64,000 bases of DNA from an uncultured bacterium. Its GTDB lineage: Bacteria > Actinomycetota > Coriobacteriia > Coriobacteriales > Coriobacteriaceae. Below the pieces are notes generated by a model. It had not been told where the DNA came from. It ran no database searches and worked only from the letters and a program-made list of their open reading frames with translations. Each line of letters begins with the position of its first letter. Positions within the stretch are counted from its first letter, which is position 1. Shown here piece after piece: positions 7,091 to 15,506 of the stretch. Location of the stretch: NCBI GenBank assembly GCA_905214105.1, contig CAJMKK010000004.1, positions 147,456 to 211,455 of the forward strand. The letters run 5' to 3'. The translations under genes and the position numbers were made by a program.

Positions 7091-7732
7091 ATGTTCGATC
7101 AGTTCTACACCACGCTTGAATCCCTGGGCATCGTCCCGGTCGTCGTGCTCGACAAGGTCGAGGATGCCGCCCCCCTCGCTCACGCCCTTATGGCAGCCGG
7201 CATGAAGTCCGCCGAGGTCACCTTCCGCACCGCCTGCGCCGCCGAGTGCATCGCCGCCATGGCCGAGGCCGAGCCCGAGATGTGCGTTGGCGCCGGCACT
7301 GTCCTGACCGTCGAGCAGGTTGAGCAGGCCCGCGCCGCCGGTGCCAAGTTCATCGTCTCCCCGGGTTACAACGAGGACGTCGTGAAACACTGCATCGACA
7401 TCGACCTGCCCGTGCTGCCCGGCACCGTGACCCCCTCCGAGGTCACCGCCGCCGAGAACCTGGGCCTCAAGGTCACCAAATTCTTCCCCGCGGCTCAGTA
7501 TGGCGGCCTCAACACCATCAAGGCCCTCGCTGCTCCGTTTGTCGGCCATCGCTTTATGCCCACCGGCGGCGTGAACACTGCCAACGTCGAGGAGTACCTG
7601 AGCTCCTCCGCCATCATCGCCTGCGGTGGCACCTGGATGGTCAAGCCCACCCTGTTCGCCGGCGGCGACTTCTCCAAGGTCGAGCAGATCGCCCGCGAGG
7701 CCATGGACGTCGTCAAGGAGGTCCGCGGCTAA
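7091..7732 (+). CDS. eda: KDPG/KHG aldolase
   Basis: A 213-residue class I aldolase (TIM barrel) cleaving 2-keto-3-deoxy-6-phosphogluconate to pyruvate and glyceraldehyde 3-phosphate. Signature pieces are GIVPVVVLDK, AEVTFRT, VGAGTVLT, and the Schiff-base Lys region LKVTKFFPA followed by PTGGV. The start is the ATG 7091 behind GAAAGGA; an upstream in-frame ATG at 7055 has no site. It probably shares a transcript with kdgK across the hairpin-filled gap and ends at the terminator 7806-7829. Confidence 0.95.
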   Translation: MFDQFYTTLESLGIVPVVVLDKVEDAAPLAHALMAAGMKSAEVTFRTACAAECIAAMAEAEPEMCVGAGTVLTVEQVEQARAAGAKFIVSPGYNEDVVKHCIDIDLPVLPGTVTPSEVTAAENLGLKVTKFFPAAQYGGLNTIKALAAPFVGHRFMPTGGVNTANVEEYLSSSAIIACGGTWMVKPTLFAGGDFSKVEQIAREAMDVVKEVRG

Positions 7733-7805
7733 CCCTGCCGCCTGAGACGGGGTGAAATGGTGGATTTTCTGCTTGACTTCCCCGCTTGACTCGCTCTCTA
7801 TCGTG

Positions 7806-7829
7806 GGGGCGCGACCGAGGCCGCGCCCC
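7806..7829 (+). terminator. terminator after eda
   Basis: The 8-bp GC stem GGGGCGCG/CGCGCCCC is followed by TTTAAAA. A second small stem (AAACGGC/GCCGTTT, 7834-7857) comes straight after it. Confidence 0.7.
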
Positions 7830-7996
7830 TTTAAAACGGCTCGGAAGCGCGCCGTTTCCGTCACGAACAAGAACCGAAACCGTCTTGTGTGCTGATAGAA
7901 CGTGACGGAAGCGACACGCCCCCGAGCCGCTTTGTTTATGCGGCTGGCAGGCGCACTCAACTAAGCCACTTCGACAAAAGCCATGTCACCCAAACA

Positions 7997-8061
7997 GCTG
8001 CGGCGCCGTCTGGAGGAATGAATCCTTGCTTCCGATCTTTTCCCCCAAGCGGCGCCGCAGC
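7997..8061. repeat. inverted repeat upstream of the YczE-like gene
   Basis: Eleven-base arms GCTGCGGCGCC (7997-8007) and GGCGCCGCAGC (8051-8061) flank 43 bases in the leader of the next gene. The rest of 7830-8101 shows nothing recognisable. Confidence 0.6.
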
Positions 8062-8101
8062 CTTTACTGCATCTCCCAAATTCCGAAAGGAAGGTCACGA
8101 C

Positions 8102-8779
8102 ATGCGGCCGCTCATCGTAATGAATGGCGAAGATATCGATTGGTTCCATACCGTTATCAGAATGCTGATGTATCTGATGGGCGTTGCAGTACTGGCACTC
8201 GGCATGAGTCTCCAGACGGCATCCGGCTTGGGAGTCGCTGCGCTCACGTGCTTTGCCACAACCATATCCATGCTCACCGGCAAGACACTCGGCTTTTGGA
8301 TCACTGCTACCTATGTCGCCTACATCCTGGCGCAATTGGCCATCTTGCGACGCGAGTTCCAGCCGCGTATTTTGCTCGAGCTGTACTTCTCGACGCTCAT
8401 CGGCGGCTTCACCGATTTCTTCATGGCGGTCAACCCACTGCATCCCACGGCACTCCCCGCACAGGTTGCGACCATGCTGCTCTCCCTCGCTGTCACCGCA
8501 TTTGGCGTAAGTCTCGTCGTCAACATGGGCGTTGTCCCCAACGCGCCCGACGGCTTGGTGCAGGTCATTGCCGAAAAGCTTAAACGCCGCTTTGGCGACG
8601 TAAAAGTCGTGTTCGACTGCTCACATGTCGCCGTGTCCCTCATTCTGTCGCTCGCGCTCATGCACAACCTAGGCGGCTTTGGCGTGACCACAGCCATCTC
8701 GGCGCTGTTCTTGGGCCACGTCATCAACGTCGCCAACAAGCTCTTCGCCCAGCACTTTATCCGCGCGGCATTCGGATAA
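8102..8779 (+). CDS. YczE/YitT-like integral membrane protein
   Basis: A 225-residue polytopic membrane protein with about five hydrophobic segments. It matches the uncharacterised YczE/DUF6198-type family: MGVAVLALGMSLQ near the N-terminus, a conserved small-residue-rich SGLGVAALTCF, and NMGVVPNAPDGLVQV in the middle. The ATG at 8102 follows GAAAGGAAGG. The biochemical role of the family is not established. It is a single gene between eda and a convergent regulator gene, so the context adds little. Confidence 0.65.
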   Translation: MRPLIVMNGEDIDWFHTVIRMLMYLMGVAVLALGMSLQTASGLGVAALTCFATTISMLTGKTLGFWITATYVAYILAQLAILRREFQPRILLELYFSTLIGGFTDFFMAVNPLHPTALPAQVATMLLSLAVTAFGVSLVVNMGVVPNAPDGLVQVIAEKLKRRFGDVKVVFDCSHVAVSLILSLALMHNLGGFGVTTAISALFLGHVINVANKLFAQHFIRAAFG

Positions 8780-8813
8780 TAGCACCACCGTAAGAACCCG
8801 AGAACAGCGCTAT

Positions 8814-8846
8814 ACGTTGCTATATCTCACTAACGTTGCTATATCT
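8814..8846. repeat. 14-bp direct repeat, 19-bp period
   Basis: ACGTTGCTATATCT occurs at 8814-8827 and 8833-8846, followed by a partial third copy (TTGCTATAAATC). It lies in the convergent gap between the YczE-like gene and the AlbA-type gene. Function unknown. Confidence 0.6.
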
Positions 8847-8879
8847 TGCTATAAATCGACCGCTACCAGCCAACATACA

Positions 8880-8913
8880 ACAGGCCTCAAGCGGGCAAAG
8901 GCTTGGGGCCTGT
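8880..8913 (-). terminator. imperfect terminator hairpin of the AlbA-type gene
   Basis: ACAGGCC...GGCCTGT arms with an inner AAGC/GCTT stem lie 22 bp beyond the stop of the minus-strand gene. The T-tail is weak, so the call is tentative. Confidence 0.45.
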
Positions 8914-8935
8914 CTTGCAATATGGTTCTTTTGGC

Positions 8936-10189
8936 CTATGCGCGCTCGTATTTCGTGGAACGCCCAGTTCCCCGCTTTACAACCGCGTTCCGCCCAATCA
9001 GTGATTCAAGCGCCGTCAACGCACGCGCGCGGCTCAACCCCGTCTGCTGCTCAATCTCGCCCCGCGACATTATTCGTCCGACCGACAAAGCCTTGAGAAC
9101 CTGGGCCTCTTCCTCAGACCCCTCAAAGGCATCGATAACGGGCAATGTGACGGTCACCATGCCGCCGCGAACATCAAATACCGGTCGGCTTAAAGAATCT
9201 CGATACGCACGCCTGATTCGCGCGATTCCCGTGCCAAATTTCTCGATGTAATCCAGCTTTAAAAAGACCTCGGCGACAATTGGGTTTCTGAGCACGGATA
9301 TCTGCCCATACAGGTATTGTTCCGTCGTCAAACCGGCAGGCAGCGATCCGGGCGAAGTGACAACGACGCGATCGTCGTACAGGGCAATTTGAACATTCGC
9401 TCGAACGTCCCACGTCCGATGCACCAAAGCGTTTGCAACGGCTTCGCGAAACGCCTCAAGAGGAATTCGATCAGTTTGGACGCGTTCCATCCCTTCGATA
9501 CGTTCATAACGGTAGTAGCGTGCAAACATAGCCACCGCCCTGTCCACCTGTTCAATTGCGGATACATTTGTCGCCGACTCACGATCCAAGATCACATCCT
9601 CGGTATCACCAAAACGGACGCAGTCGATGCCAGGAAAATCGTTCTTATCCGCCAAAATCGCCGCAGCGTTGGTATAGCCGTCCTTGCCGAGCAAGCGAAG
9701 CGTGCGCATAATATCCGACGTTAGCTCAGAAATGCCGAGATGTTCAACACACTTTTGCTCGAGCGTGCAAAAACTCAAGTCCTGGCAAGTCGACGTGAGC
9801 GCGTCGAACGTTACGTTGCTGCCTTCGAGCGTCAACCTGCCATACTCAAACCGGTCGACCTCCACCGTTGCCGAATCGTTTCGCCTGTAGGCCTTTCCCT
9901 TGCTTCGATAGGGTTTGTCCTGTCCCTCATAAACCGTAAGGATTACGGTCCCGTGTTTCTCATCGGGCTCGAGCGTGTAACGGGGAGCGGGGTCCAAGCT
10001 GTCATTAATCATGTTCTCGATGCGGAGACACTCTGCGACCGGATCTGCAAGGCCGACAGCCGCGCCCTCGTCATCAACGCCAAACTCAATCTTGCCCGTC
10101 CCGTAGTTTGCATAGGCGCTCACCGTTTTAAGAAACGTCGGCGTAACGCTTTCCTTGTATTCGACTGTAGGGCTCTCTCTAACAACCAT
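8936..10189 (-). CDS. Schlafen/AlbA_2-domain ATP-binding protein with C-terminal winged helix
   Basis: A 417-residue protein. Residues of about 1-115 are an AlbA_2 (Schlafen-type) domain (SPTVEYKES, GTGKIEFGVDDEG, KPYRSKGKAYRR). The middle is a HATPase-like region (EAVANALVHRTW, VTSPGSLPAG, RNPIVAEVF, GTGIARIRRA). The C-terminal 60 residues look like a winged helix (RGEIEQQTGLSRARALTALESL). The start is the ATG 10187-10189 with AGAGG ahead; an upstream ATG at 10214-10216 is less likely. Proteins of this architecture are usually annotated as putative transcriptional regulators. Its promoter carries repeated palindromes, which supports autoregulation. The ligand is unknown. Confidence 0.75.
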   Translation of the reverse strand: MVVRESPTVEYKESVTPTFLKTVSAYANYGTGKIEFGVDDEGAAVGLADPVAECLRIENMINDSLDPAPRYTLEPDEKHGTVILTVYEGQDKPYRSKGKAYRRNDSATVEVDRFEYGRLTLEGSNVTFDALTSTCQDLSFCTLEQKCVEHLGISELTSDIMRTLRLLGKDGYTNAAAILADKNDFPGIDCVRFGDTEDVILDRESATNVSAIEQVDRAVAMFARYYRYERIEGMERVQTDRIPLEAFREAVANALVHRTWDVRANVQIALYDDRVVVTSPGSLPAGLTTEQYLYGQISVLRNPIVAEVFLKLDYIEKFGTGIARIRRAYRDSLSRPVFDVRGGMVTVTLPVIDAFEGSEEEAQVLKALSVGRIMSRGEIEQQTGLSRARALTALESLIGRNAVVKRGTGRSTKYERA

Positions 10190-10226
10190 ACGCCCAACCT
10201 CTTCGTTTCGTACCATTCATGACCGT

Positions 10227-10356
10227 ATTATAAGACGAAAACCGTTTGCGTACTAAATATACCAAGACGCAAACGGTTTGCGTCTTGATTTGCGTCCGAA
10301 ATGAGAATGGAAACTGCGCTTTCGTACGCTTATTACCAAACGCAAACTATTTTCGT
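10227..10356 (-). promoter_or_regulatory. promoter and three palindromic sites of the AlbA-type gene
   Basis: The -10 box TATAAT (10227-10232, minus) directly adjoins an imperfect palindrome (10232-10251). A perfect 23-bp palindrome with arms AAGACGCAAAC/GTTTGCGTCTT lies at 10264-10286, and a degenerate third copy at 10338-10356. The repeated core ACGCAAAC around the promoter is the expected pattern for an autorepressor. Confidence 0.65.
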
Positions 10357-10478
10357 TCGGCAATACGTCAACAATCCGGACGAAAAAGGCCCCGAGCTCG
10401 TGAGTGAACTGGGGGGGCGTCTGCACCACCTGGGCAGCACAACAACCCCTATTTCATCGCGACTTATGGGGGAGACGA

Positions 10479-11171
10479 TTAGATGGCCGAGTCTTTGGAC
10501 AGCTCAAAATAGTCGGGATGCAAGGCGATAACCGGACCTTGCTCCTCGGGCATCAAGTGCAGGTGTGTCTCTGCCAGATAGCTCGCCGCGTCGGTATCGC
10601 CCCTCTTAATGGCCTCGAGAATCCGGCGATGCTGCCGACGAATCGGCTCCCAATCCAGATCCTGCGACACCATACGCAACCAGTTGTATCGCTCAAAATG
10701 CGTGTTGACGCTCTTCATCCAATCCCACAACATGTGACGGCCAGCAATCACGAAACACGTCTCATGGAACAGGTTATCCAGGTCGAAAAAGCGACGCGTT
10801 TCGCTATGGTCGAGCGATTCGGACTCGGCAAGAACCTGCTCGAGCCGCTGCTTTTGCTCGGGCGTGGCGGCAGAGCAGCATTTAATAAGCACGCTTCTCT
10901 CGAGTTTCTCGCGCAAGAAACAGGCGTTCTCGGCGTGCTCCATGCTGATTTTAGAGACATAGGTGCCGCTTTTGGGACGCGTTTCCACCAGCTCCTGCTC
11001 GCGCAGGCGCACAAAAGACTCGCGAATGGGCGTGCGCCCGATCCCCGTCTCCTTTTCCAGACCAATCGCCGAAAGGCGCGTGCCGGGCCTGAGCTCGGCA
11101 TAGATGATCTTGGAGCGCAGTGCGTTGTATGCCTGATCTTGCAGGCTCTGATAATGCTGGTGTTGTTCCAT
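10479..11171 (-). CDS. GntR/FadR-family regulator (FCD domain)
   Basis: A 230-residue regulator. The N-terminal winged helix includes LRSKIIYAELRPGTRLS and GIGRTPIRESFVRLREQELV. The C-terminal helical FCD domain carries the metal/ligand-binding pattern (FFDLDNLFHETCF, ANRHML-like GRHMLWDW, HRRILEAIKRGD, THL). The start ATG 11169-11171 follows CGAGGG. It is divergent from kduD, and FadR-type regulators of this size often control hexuronate genes (UxuR/ExuR/KdgR-like), so it probably senses a uronate intermediate. The target site was not identified; the GTGAACGTTCAC palindromes nearby look like LacI-type rather than FadR-type sites. Confidence 0.8.
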   Translation of the reverse strand: MEQHQHYQSLQDQAYNALRSKIIYAELRPGTRLSAIGLEKETGIGRTPIRESFVRLREQELVETRPKSGTYVSKISMEHAENACFLREKLERSVLIKCCSAATPEQKQRLEQVLAESESLDHSETRRFFDLDNLFHETCFVIAGRHMLWDWMKSVNTHFERYNWLRMVSQDLDWEPIRRQHRRILEAIKRGDTDAASYLAETHLHLMPEEQGPVIALHPDYFELSKDSAI

Positions 11172-11443
11172 AAAGCCCTCGGATGAAGCCCACAGTTTGT
11201 CGAATATCTCTCCACGTAATACTATCGCATCCTGCGACGCTCCCCGCACAGGTTATGAGCATGTCGCCTCCCCTTCGAGCCGCAGATGGCAAGCATGGCC
11301 ACAAAGCGCGCAAGCCCACCGCGGCACACGATGCGATGTGTTTGCACCTGCCCTACAACCGCAACATGATTGCGGAGAGTGCACAGGCACAGAGCGAATG
11401 GCGGGCATCGCGACAATCGGCCACAACCGTTCGCCTTTTAAAA

Positions 11444-11503
11444 GTGAACGTTCACCTGATTCTAGGAAAAGCTGCGAGTAAATTCCTCTGCTTCTCCTAT
11501 ACT
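11444..11503 (+). promoter_or_regulatory. kduD promoter region with regulon operator
   Basis: GTGAACGTTCAC (11444-11455) is a perfect palindrome shared with other pectin promoters in the window. A -10-like TATACT lies at 11498-11503, and a degenerate copy ATGAACGTTTC is at 11534-11544. The remaining 11172-11440 shows no gene. Confidence 0.65.
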
Positions 11504-11560
11504 GAGCTTGTATTAGAAGTAGGACTCATAAAGATGAACGTTTCTTTAGGAAGGATTGCT

Positions 11561-12370
11561 ATGTCTGATCTTATGGACAGCTTCCGCCTAGATGGCAAAG
11601 TCGCGCTCGTGACCGGTGCCACCTACGGTATTGGCATGGCCATTGCCGAGGCACTCGGTGAGGCCGGGGCCAAGATTGCCTTTAACGCCCGTCACGCCGA
11701 CAAAGTCGCCGAGGCCGAAAAGCACTACCGTGAGCTGGGCTTTGATGCTCACGGCTATGTTGCCGACGTCACCGACGAGACCGTCGTCGCCGAGCTCATA
11801 GCCAAGATCGAGGCAGATTTTGGCACCACGCCCGACATCCTGGTCAACAACGCCGGCGTCATCCAGCGCACGCCGATGCTCGACATGAGCGCCGAGGACT
11901 TCCGTCGCGTCGTCGACATTGACCTCAATGCGCCGTTTATCGTGTCCAAGGCCTGCCTGCCGGGCATGATCGCCAAGGGCCACGGCAAGATCATCAATAT
12001 CTGCTCCATGATGAGCGAGCTCGGCCGCGAGACCATCGCCGGCTATGCCGCCGCCAAGGGCGGACTCAAGATGCTCACCAAGAACATCTGCTCCGAGTTT
12101 GGCGAGGCCAATATCCAGTGCAACGGCATTGGGCCCGGCTACATCGCCACCCCGCAGACCGCACCGCTGCGCGAGACGCAGCCCGATGGCAGCCGTCACC
12201 CGTTTGACCAGTTCATCATTGCCAAGACGCCGGCCGCCCGTTGGGGCACGCCCGAAGACCTGAAGGGCCCCGCCGTGTTCCTGGCTTCCGACGCATCGAA
12301 CTTCGTCAACGGGCACATTCTGTACGTGGACGGCGGCATTCTGGCATACATCGGTAAACAGCCGCAATAG
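11561..12370 (+). CDS. kduD: 2-dehydro-3-deoxy-D-gluconate 5-dehydrogenase (SDR family)
   Basis: A 269-residue classical short-chain dehydrogenase. It has the Rossmann TGATYGIGMAIAEAL, the NNAG motif (LVNNAGVIQRTPM), the catalytic Ser-Tyr-Lys with GYAAAKGGL, and the C-terminal DGG (YVDGGILAYIG). KduD/DhuD enzymes reduce DKII to KDG with NAD(P)H. The gene precedes an RpiB-like isomerase that can supply the substrate, making the two the branch for unsaturated uronates. The ATG 11561 has AGGAAGGA. Gluconate 5-dehydrogenase is the main alternative within the family, but the pectin context favours KduD. Confidence 0.85.
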   Translation: MSDLMDSFRLDGKVALVTGATYGIGMAIAEALGEAGAKIAFNARHADKVAEAEKHYRELGFDAHGYVADVTDETVVAELIAKIEADFGTTPDILVNNAGVIQRTPMLDMSAEDFRRVVDIDLNAPFIVSKACLPGMIAKGHGKIINICSMMSELGRETIAGYAAAKGGLKMLTKNICSEFGEANIQCNGIGPGYIATPQTAPLRETQPDGSRHPFDQFIIAKTPAARWGTPEDLKGPAVFLASDASNFVNGHILYVDGGILAYIGKQPQ

Positions 12371-12383
12371 GGAAACTGGGCGA

Positions 12384-12493
12384 GGCGGTCGGCAGTTAAG
12401 TCTGCTGCTCGGACAGTCCTGCGCAAGACGGAAAGCACATTAAGTGCTTTCCTTTGCGTGCGGAACTCGCGACAGACTTAACTGCCGACCGCC
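12384..12493 (+). ncRNA. 3'-UTR structured element, shorter relative of the larD/ppc elements
   Basis: It begins 13 bp past the kduD stop. A perfect 21-bp outer stem (12384-12404 with 12473-12493) encloses an inner GGAAAGCAC/GTGCTTTCC stem (12430-12438/12444-12452). In the kduD sense the loops contain CTCGGACA and TGCGGA next to GCAAGA and TTGCG, the same blocks as in the elements after larD and ppc. No U-run follows. Confidence 0.5.
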
Positions 12494-12576
12494 CGCACAA
12501 CCAACTTCGGGTTGGATTAGCCGCGCCCGCATACAGAAACAAGAAATGAAAACACTTAGTAGATAGGTTAACTCGA

Positions 12577-13218
12577 ATGAAAATCGCACTTATTAATGAG
12601 AATTCTCAGAACTCCAAGAACCCTATGATCGAGGCTGCCCTTAAGAAGGTTGTCGAGCCTATGGGCCACACCGTCTTTAACTATGGCATGTATGCCGACG
12701 CCGACTCCAAGCCCCTCACCTACGTGCAGAACGGCATCCTTGCCGCCGTGCTGCTCAACTCCGGCGCTGCCGACTACGTCGTGACCGGCTGCGGCACCGG
12801 CGAGGGCGCCATGCTCGCCTGCAACTCCTTCCCCGGCGTGCTGTGCGGCCATGTTGCCGACCCGCTGGATGCCTACACCTTTGCCCAGGTCAACGATGGC
12901 AACGCCGTCGCCATGCCCTTCGCCCTCAAGAACGGCTGGGGCCAGGAGCTCAACCTCGAGTACACTTTCGAGAAGCTCTTTGGCTTTGGCTCGGGCAACG
13001 GCTACCCCGCCGAGCGCGTTGAGCCCGAGCAGCGCAACAAGAAGATCCTCGACGGCGTGCGCGCTGTGACCATGCGTCCGCTCGTCGACGTCCTGGGCGA
13101 GATCGATCAGGATCTGGTGAAGGGCGCCCTCGCTGGTGAGCACTTCCAGGAGTACTTCTTTGCCAACGCCACCGACGAGGCCATCATCGCCAAGGTCAAG
13201 GAGATCTTGGGACTGTAA
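12577..13218 (+). CDS. RpiB/LacA/LacB-family isomerase, probable DKI isomerase (DhuI-type)
   Basis: A 213-residue RpiB-family sugar isomerase: MKIALINENS at the N-terminus, GILAAVLLNSGAADYVV, and TGCGTGEGAMLACN, the loop where RpiB enzymes keep their active-site Cys. The family includes ribose-5-phosphate isomerase B and galactose-6-phosphate isomerase. The streptococcal member DhuI isomerises 4-deoxy-L-threo-5-hexosulose uronate (DKI) and is encoded with DhuD. Here it follows kduD, and no KduI homologue is in the window, so I infer the DhuI role. The ribosome-binding site is weak (AGATAGG). Confidence 0.75.
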   Translation: MKIALINENSQNSKNPMIEAALKKVVEPMGHTVFNYGMYADADSKPLTYVQNGILAAVLLNSGAADYVVTGCGTGEGAMLACNSFPGVLCGHVADPLDAYTFAQVNDGNAVAMPFALKNGWGQELNLEYTFEKLFGFGSGNGYPAERVEPEQRNKKILDGVRAVTMRPLVDVLGEIDQDLVKGALAGEHFQEYFFANATDEAIIAKVKEILGL

Positions 13219-13260
13219 TAAGGCCCACGGGGCGCACCGACCCCCAACAAACCGCCAAGC

Positions 13261-13302
13261 AAAAGGCGCCGCGACAATCCATGTGTCGCGGCGCCTTTTT
13301 TT
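13261..13302. terminator. bidirectional terminator
   Basis: A 16-bp perfect stem (13261-13276/13283-13298, core GGCGCCGCGACA) carries a T-run on the plus strand (13295-13302) and A-run/T-run symmetry on the minus strand. It serves the isomerase gene and the convergent flavoenzyme gene. Confidence 0.9.
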
Positions 13303-13357
13303 GATTGGCTATCGCTTGAGTCACCGCAAGGCGGCCGCTCCCCTATTTGCCAAGAGC

Positions 13358-15307
13358 CTACAGCTCGCAGGCGACCTTGTAGCCGTCGCCGATGGCATCA
13401 CGGATGTTGCCGCACTTCTGGGCATCGCCCAGCACGTGGGTGGCAACGCCGGCAGCGGCAAGGTCATCGGCCAGCTTGGTATTGGGACGATAGCCCATGG
13501 CAAGCACCAGCGTATCGGCACCGGTGATGGTGTGGACCTCACCGTCCTTTTCGTAGCTGATGGTATCCTCGGTAATCTCGGTCACCTTGGCCTCGGTCAG
13601 CACGTGGACGCCCTTGGAGAGCATGCGCGTGATGAGCACCGCGCGACCGGCGCCGCCCTCGTTAGCGGCGAGCGTCTTGGTCATCTCGATGACGGTGACA
13701 TCGCGATTTGCCGGCGACAGGTCGTTGACCAACGGGGCCAGGTAATCGGCCGTCTCGCAGCCAACGGTGCCGCCGCCCACGATGACGATCTTCTTGCCCG
13801 GGAAAGCCTTGCCGCCCAGCAGGTCGTCAGCCGTCATAACCTGCTTAAAGCCCTGCATAAAGGCCGGAGCGATGGGCTCGGCGCCATAAGCCAGGACAAC
13901 CTCGTAGCCCGCGTAATCGCGCTGGATGTCCTCGGCAGAAAGCTCGGTACCAAAGACGCACGTGACGCCGGCCTCGGCCAGGCGACGGTACTGATACTTG
14001 ATCACGCGCGTGAGCTCCTGCTTTGCCGGCGGAACGGCCGCAATGCGCATCTCGCCGCCCGGCTCGTCCTGCTTATCAACGAGCACCACGTTATGACCTC
14101 GCTTGGCGGCAATGTAGGCCGCCTCCATACCCGCGGGGCCGGCGCCCACGACGAGCACGTTCTTGGCCTCGGCGGCAGGCTCGTAACCGGCCTCGTCGCG
14201 CTCCACGTCCGGGTTGACGGTGCAGGAGATGCGCTTGCCAAACATAATGCCGTTCAGGCAGCGCAGGCAGCCGATGCAGGGACGGATCTCGTCGGCGTTG
14301 CCGGCAGCCGCCTTATTGCAGAACTCGGCATCGCACAGGTTGGCGCGGCCCATCATGCAGATGTCGGCAGCGCCGTCCTCGATCAGCTCCTCGGCAATCC
14401 AGGCCTCGTTAATGCGGCCGACGGTGGCGACGGGAATGTTGACGTGCTTTTTGATCTCGCGCGAGCAGGCGGCATGCGAGGCCTGCTGGGTACCGGCGGC
14501 GGGAATCGCGGAGCCGCGCTTGATGGTGGTGCCGCCCGACACGTGAATCATGTCGACGCCGGCCTTCTCCAGACGACGCGAGACATAGATCATGTCGTTG
14601 AGGGTCAGGCCGCCATCGGTGTACTCGTCGCCCGAAATGCGGACGTCGATGATAAAGTCCTTGCCGCAGCGCTCGCGAATCTCGGCGATGACCTCGAGCA
14701 AGAAGCGCATACGGGCGTCGAGCGAGCCGCCATACTCATCGGTACGCTTGTTATAGAGCGGGGTCAAAAAGCCGCCGAGCATGCCATGGGCGTGCGCCGC
14801 ATGGACCTCGACGCCGTCGACACCGGCTTTCTGCATGCGCACGGCAGCGTCGCCGAACTGATGCGTGAGCTCGTGGATCTCATCGACCGTGATGGGACGC
14901 GGTGCCTCGCGGGCATAGGACGGGCCCACAAAGGACGGGGCGATCAGGCGTGGCGTGCCCGGAATGTTAAAGGCCATGTAGGCGGGGTGGAAGAGCTGCG
15001 GCATGATCTTGCAGCCGTACTCGTGGACGGCTGCGGCGAGCTTTTCCCAGCCGGGGATAAACGTGTCGTCGTAGCAGCACATATCACCCGGCAGATAGGT
15101 ATAGGTGGGCTCGACCGTCACGACCTCGGTGATGATGAGGCCCACGCCGCCCTTGGCACGGGCGCGGTAATGATCGACCAAGTCGTCGGTCACATAGCCA
15201 TGATCGGCCAGGTTGGTAGATACCGGCGGCATAAAGACGCGGTTCTTGACCTCGGTCGTACCGACCTTGATCGGGCTAAAGAGCATCGGGTAGGCAGAAG
15301 ACTCCAT
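13358..15307 (-). CDS. old-yellow-enzyme family NAD(P)H:flavin oxidoreductase with Fe-S cluster
   Basis: A 649-residue enzyme of the 2,4-dienoyl-CoA reductase/BaiCD type. Residues of about 10-350 form the FMN TIM barrel (NRVFMPPVSTN, EVHAAHAHGMLGGFLTP, DEYGGSLDARMRF). The Cys motif CIGCLRCLNGIMFGKRISC (C-x2-C-x3-C-x11-C) binds a 4Fe-4S cluster. The C-terminus has FAD and NAD(P) Rossmann motifs (VLVVGAGPAGMEAA and IVIVGGGTVGCETA). The start ATG 15305-15307 has GAAAGGA. Such enzymes reduce activated C=C bonds of enones. The substrate here is unknown. It lies just downstream of the pectin operon and a GltD-like flavoprotein, so an unsaturated sugar acid, aromatic or steroid substrate are all possible. 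Confidence 0.85.
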   Translation of the reverse strand: MESSAYPMLFSPIKVGTTEVKNRVFMPPVSTNLADHGYVTDDLVDHYRARAKGGVGLIITEVVTVEPTYTYLPGDMCCYDDTFIPGWEKLAAAVHEYGCKIMPQLFHPAYMAFNIPGTPRLIAPSFVGPSYAREAPRPITVDEIHELTHQFGDAAVRMQKAGVDGVEVHAAHAHGMLGGFLTPLYNKRTDEYGGSLDARMRFLLEVIAEIRERCGKDFIIDVRISGDEYTDGGLTLNDMIYVSRRLEKAGVDMIHVSGGTTIKRGSAIPAAGTQQASHAACSREIKKHVNIPVATVGRINEAWIAEELIEDGAADICMMGRANLCDAEFCNKAAAGNADEIRPCIGCLRCLNGIMFGKRISCTVNPDVERDEAGYEPAAEAKNVLVVGAGPAGMEAAYIAAKRGHNVVLVDKQDEPGGEMRIAAVPPAKQELTRVIKYQYRRLAEAGVTCVFGTELSAEDIQRDYAGYEVVLAYGAEPIAPAFMQGFKQVMTADDLLGGKAFPGKKIVIVGGGTVGCETADYLAPLVNDLSPANRDVTVIEMTKTLAANEGGAGRAVLITRMLSKGVHVLTEAKVTEITEDTISYEKDGEVHTITGADTLVLAMGYRPNTKLADDLAAAGVATHVLGDAQKCGNIRDAIGDGYKVACEL

Positions 15308-15419
15308 GCAGGCTTCCTTTCGTTTGAGCCGCTCGGCGGCAGTTGCTAACGTACTTATCGTATCAGCAACCGCCGCATTCGCACTCGCTCGCACTCCCCA
15401 CCTTCAATCCCGACCCCCA

Positions 15420-15491
15420 CAAAAAGTTGCGGTGGAATACGGAGTAGATAAGGCCTTTGACAGCCAAAACAGTCCGTATTCCACCGCAACT
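15420..15491 (-). terminator. long-stem terminator of the pectin operon
   Basis: A 19-bp perfect inverted repeat (15425-15443/15473-15491, starting AGTTGCGGTGG) is followed on the minus strand by TTTTTGTG. It is 15 bp past the stop of the GltD-like gene. Confidence 0.8.
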
Positions 15492-15506
15492 GATGGATGG
15501 GATGGG

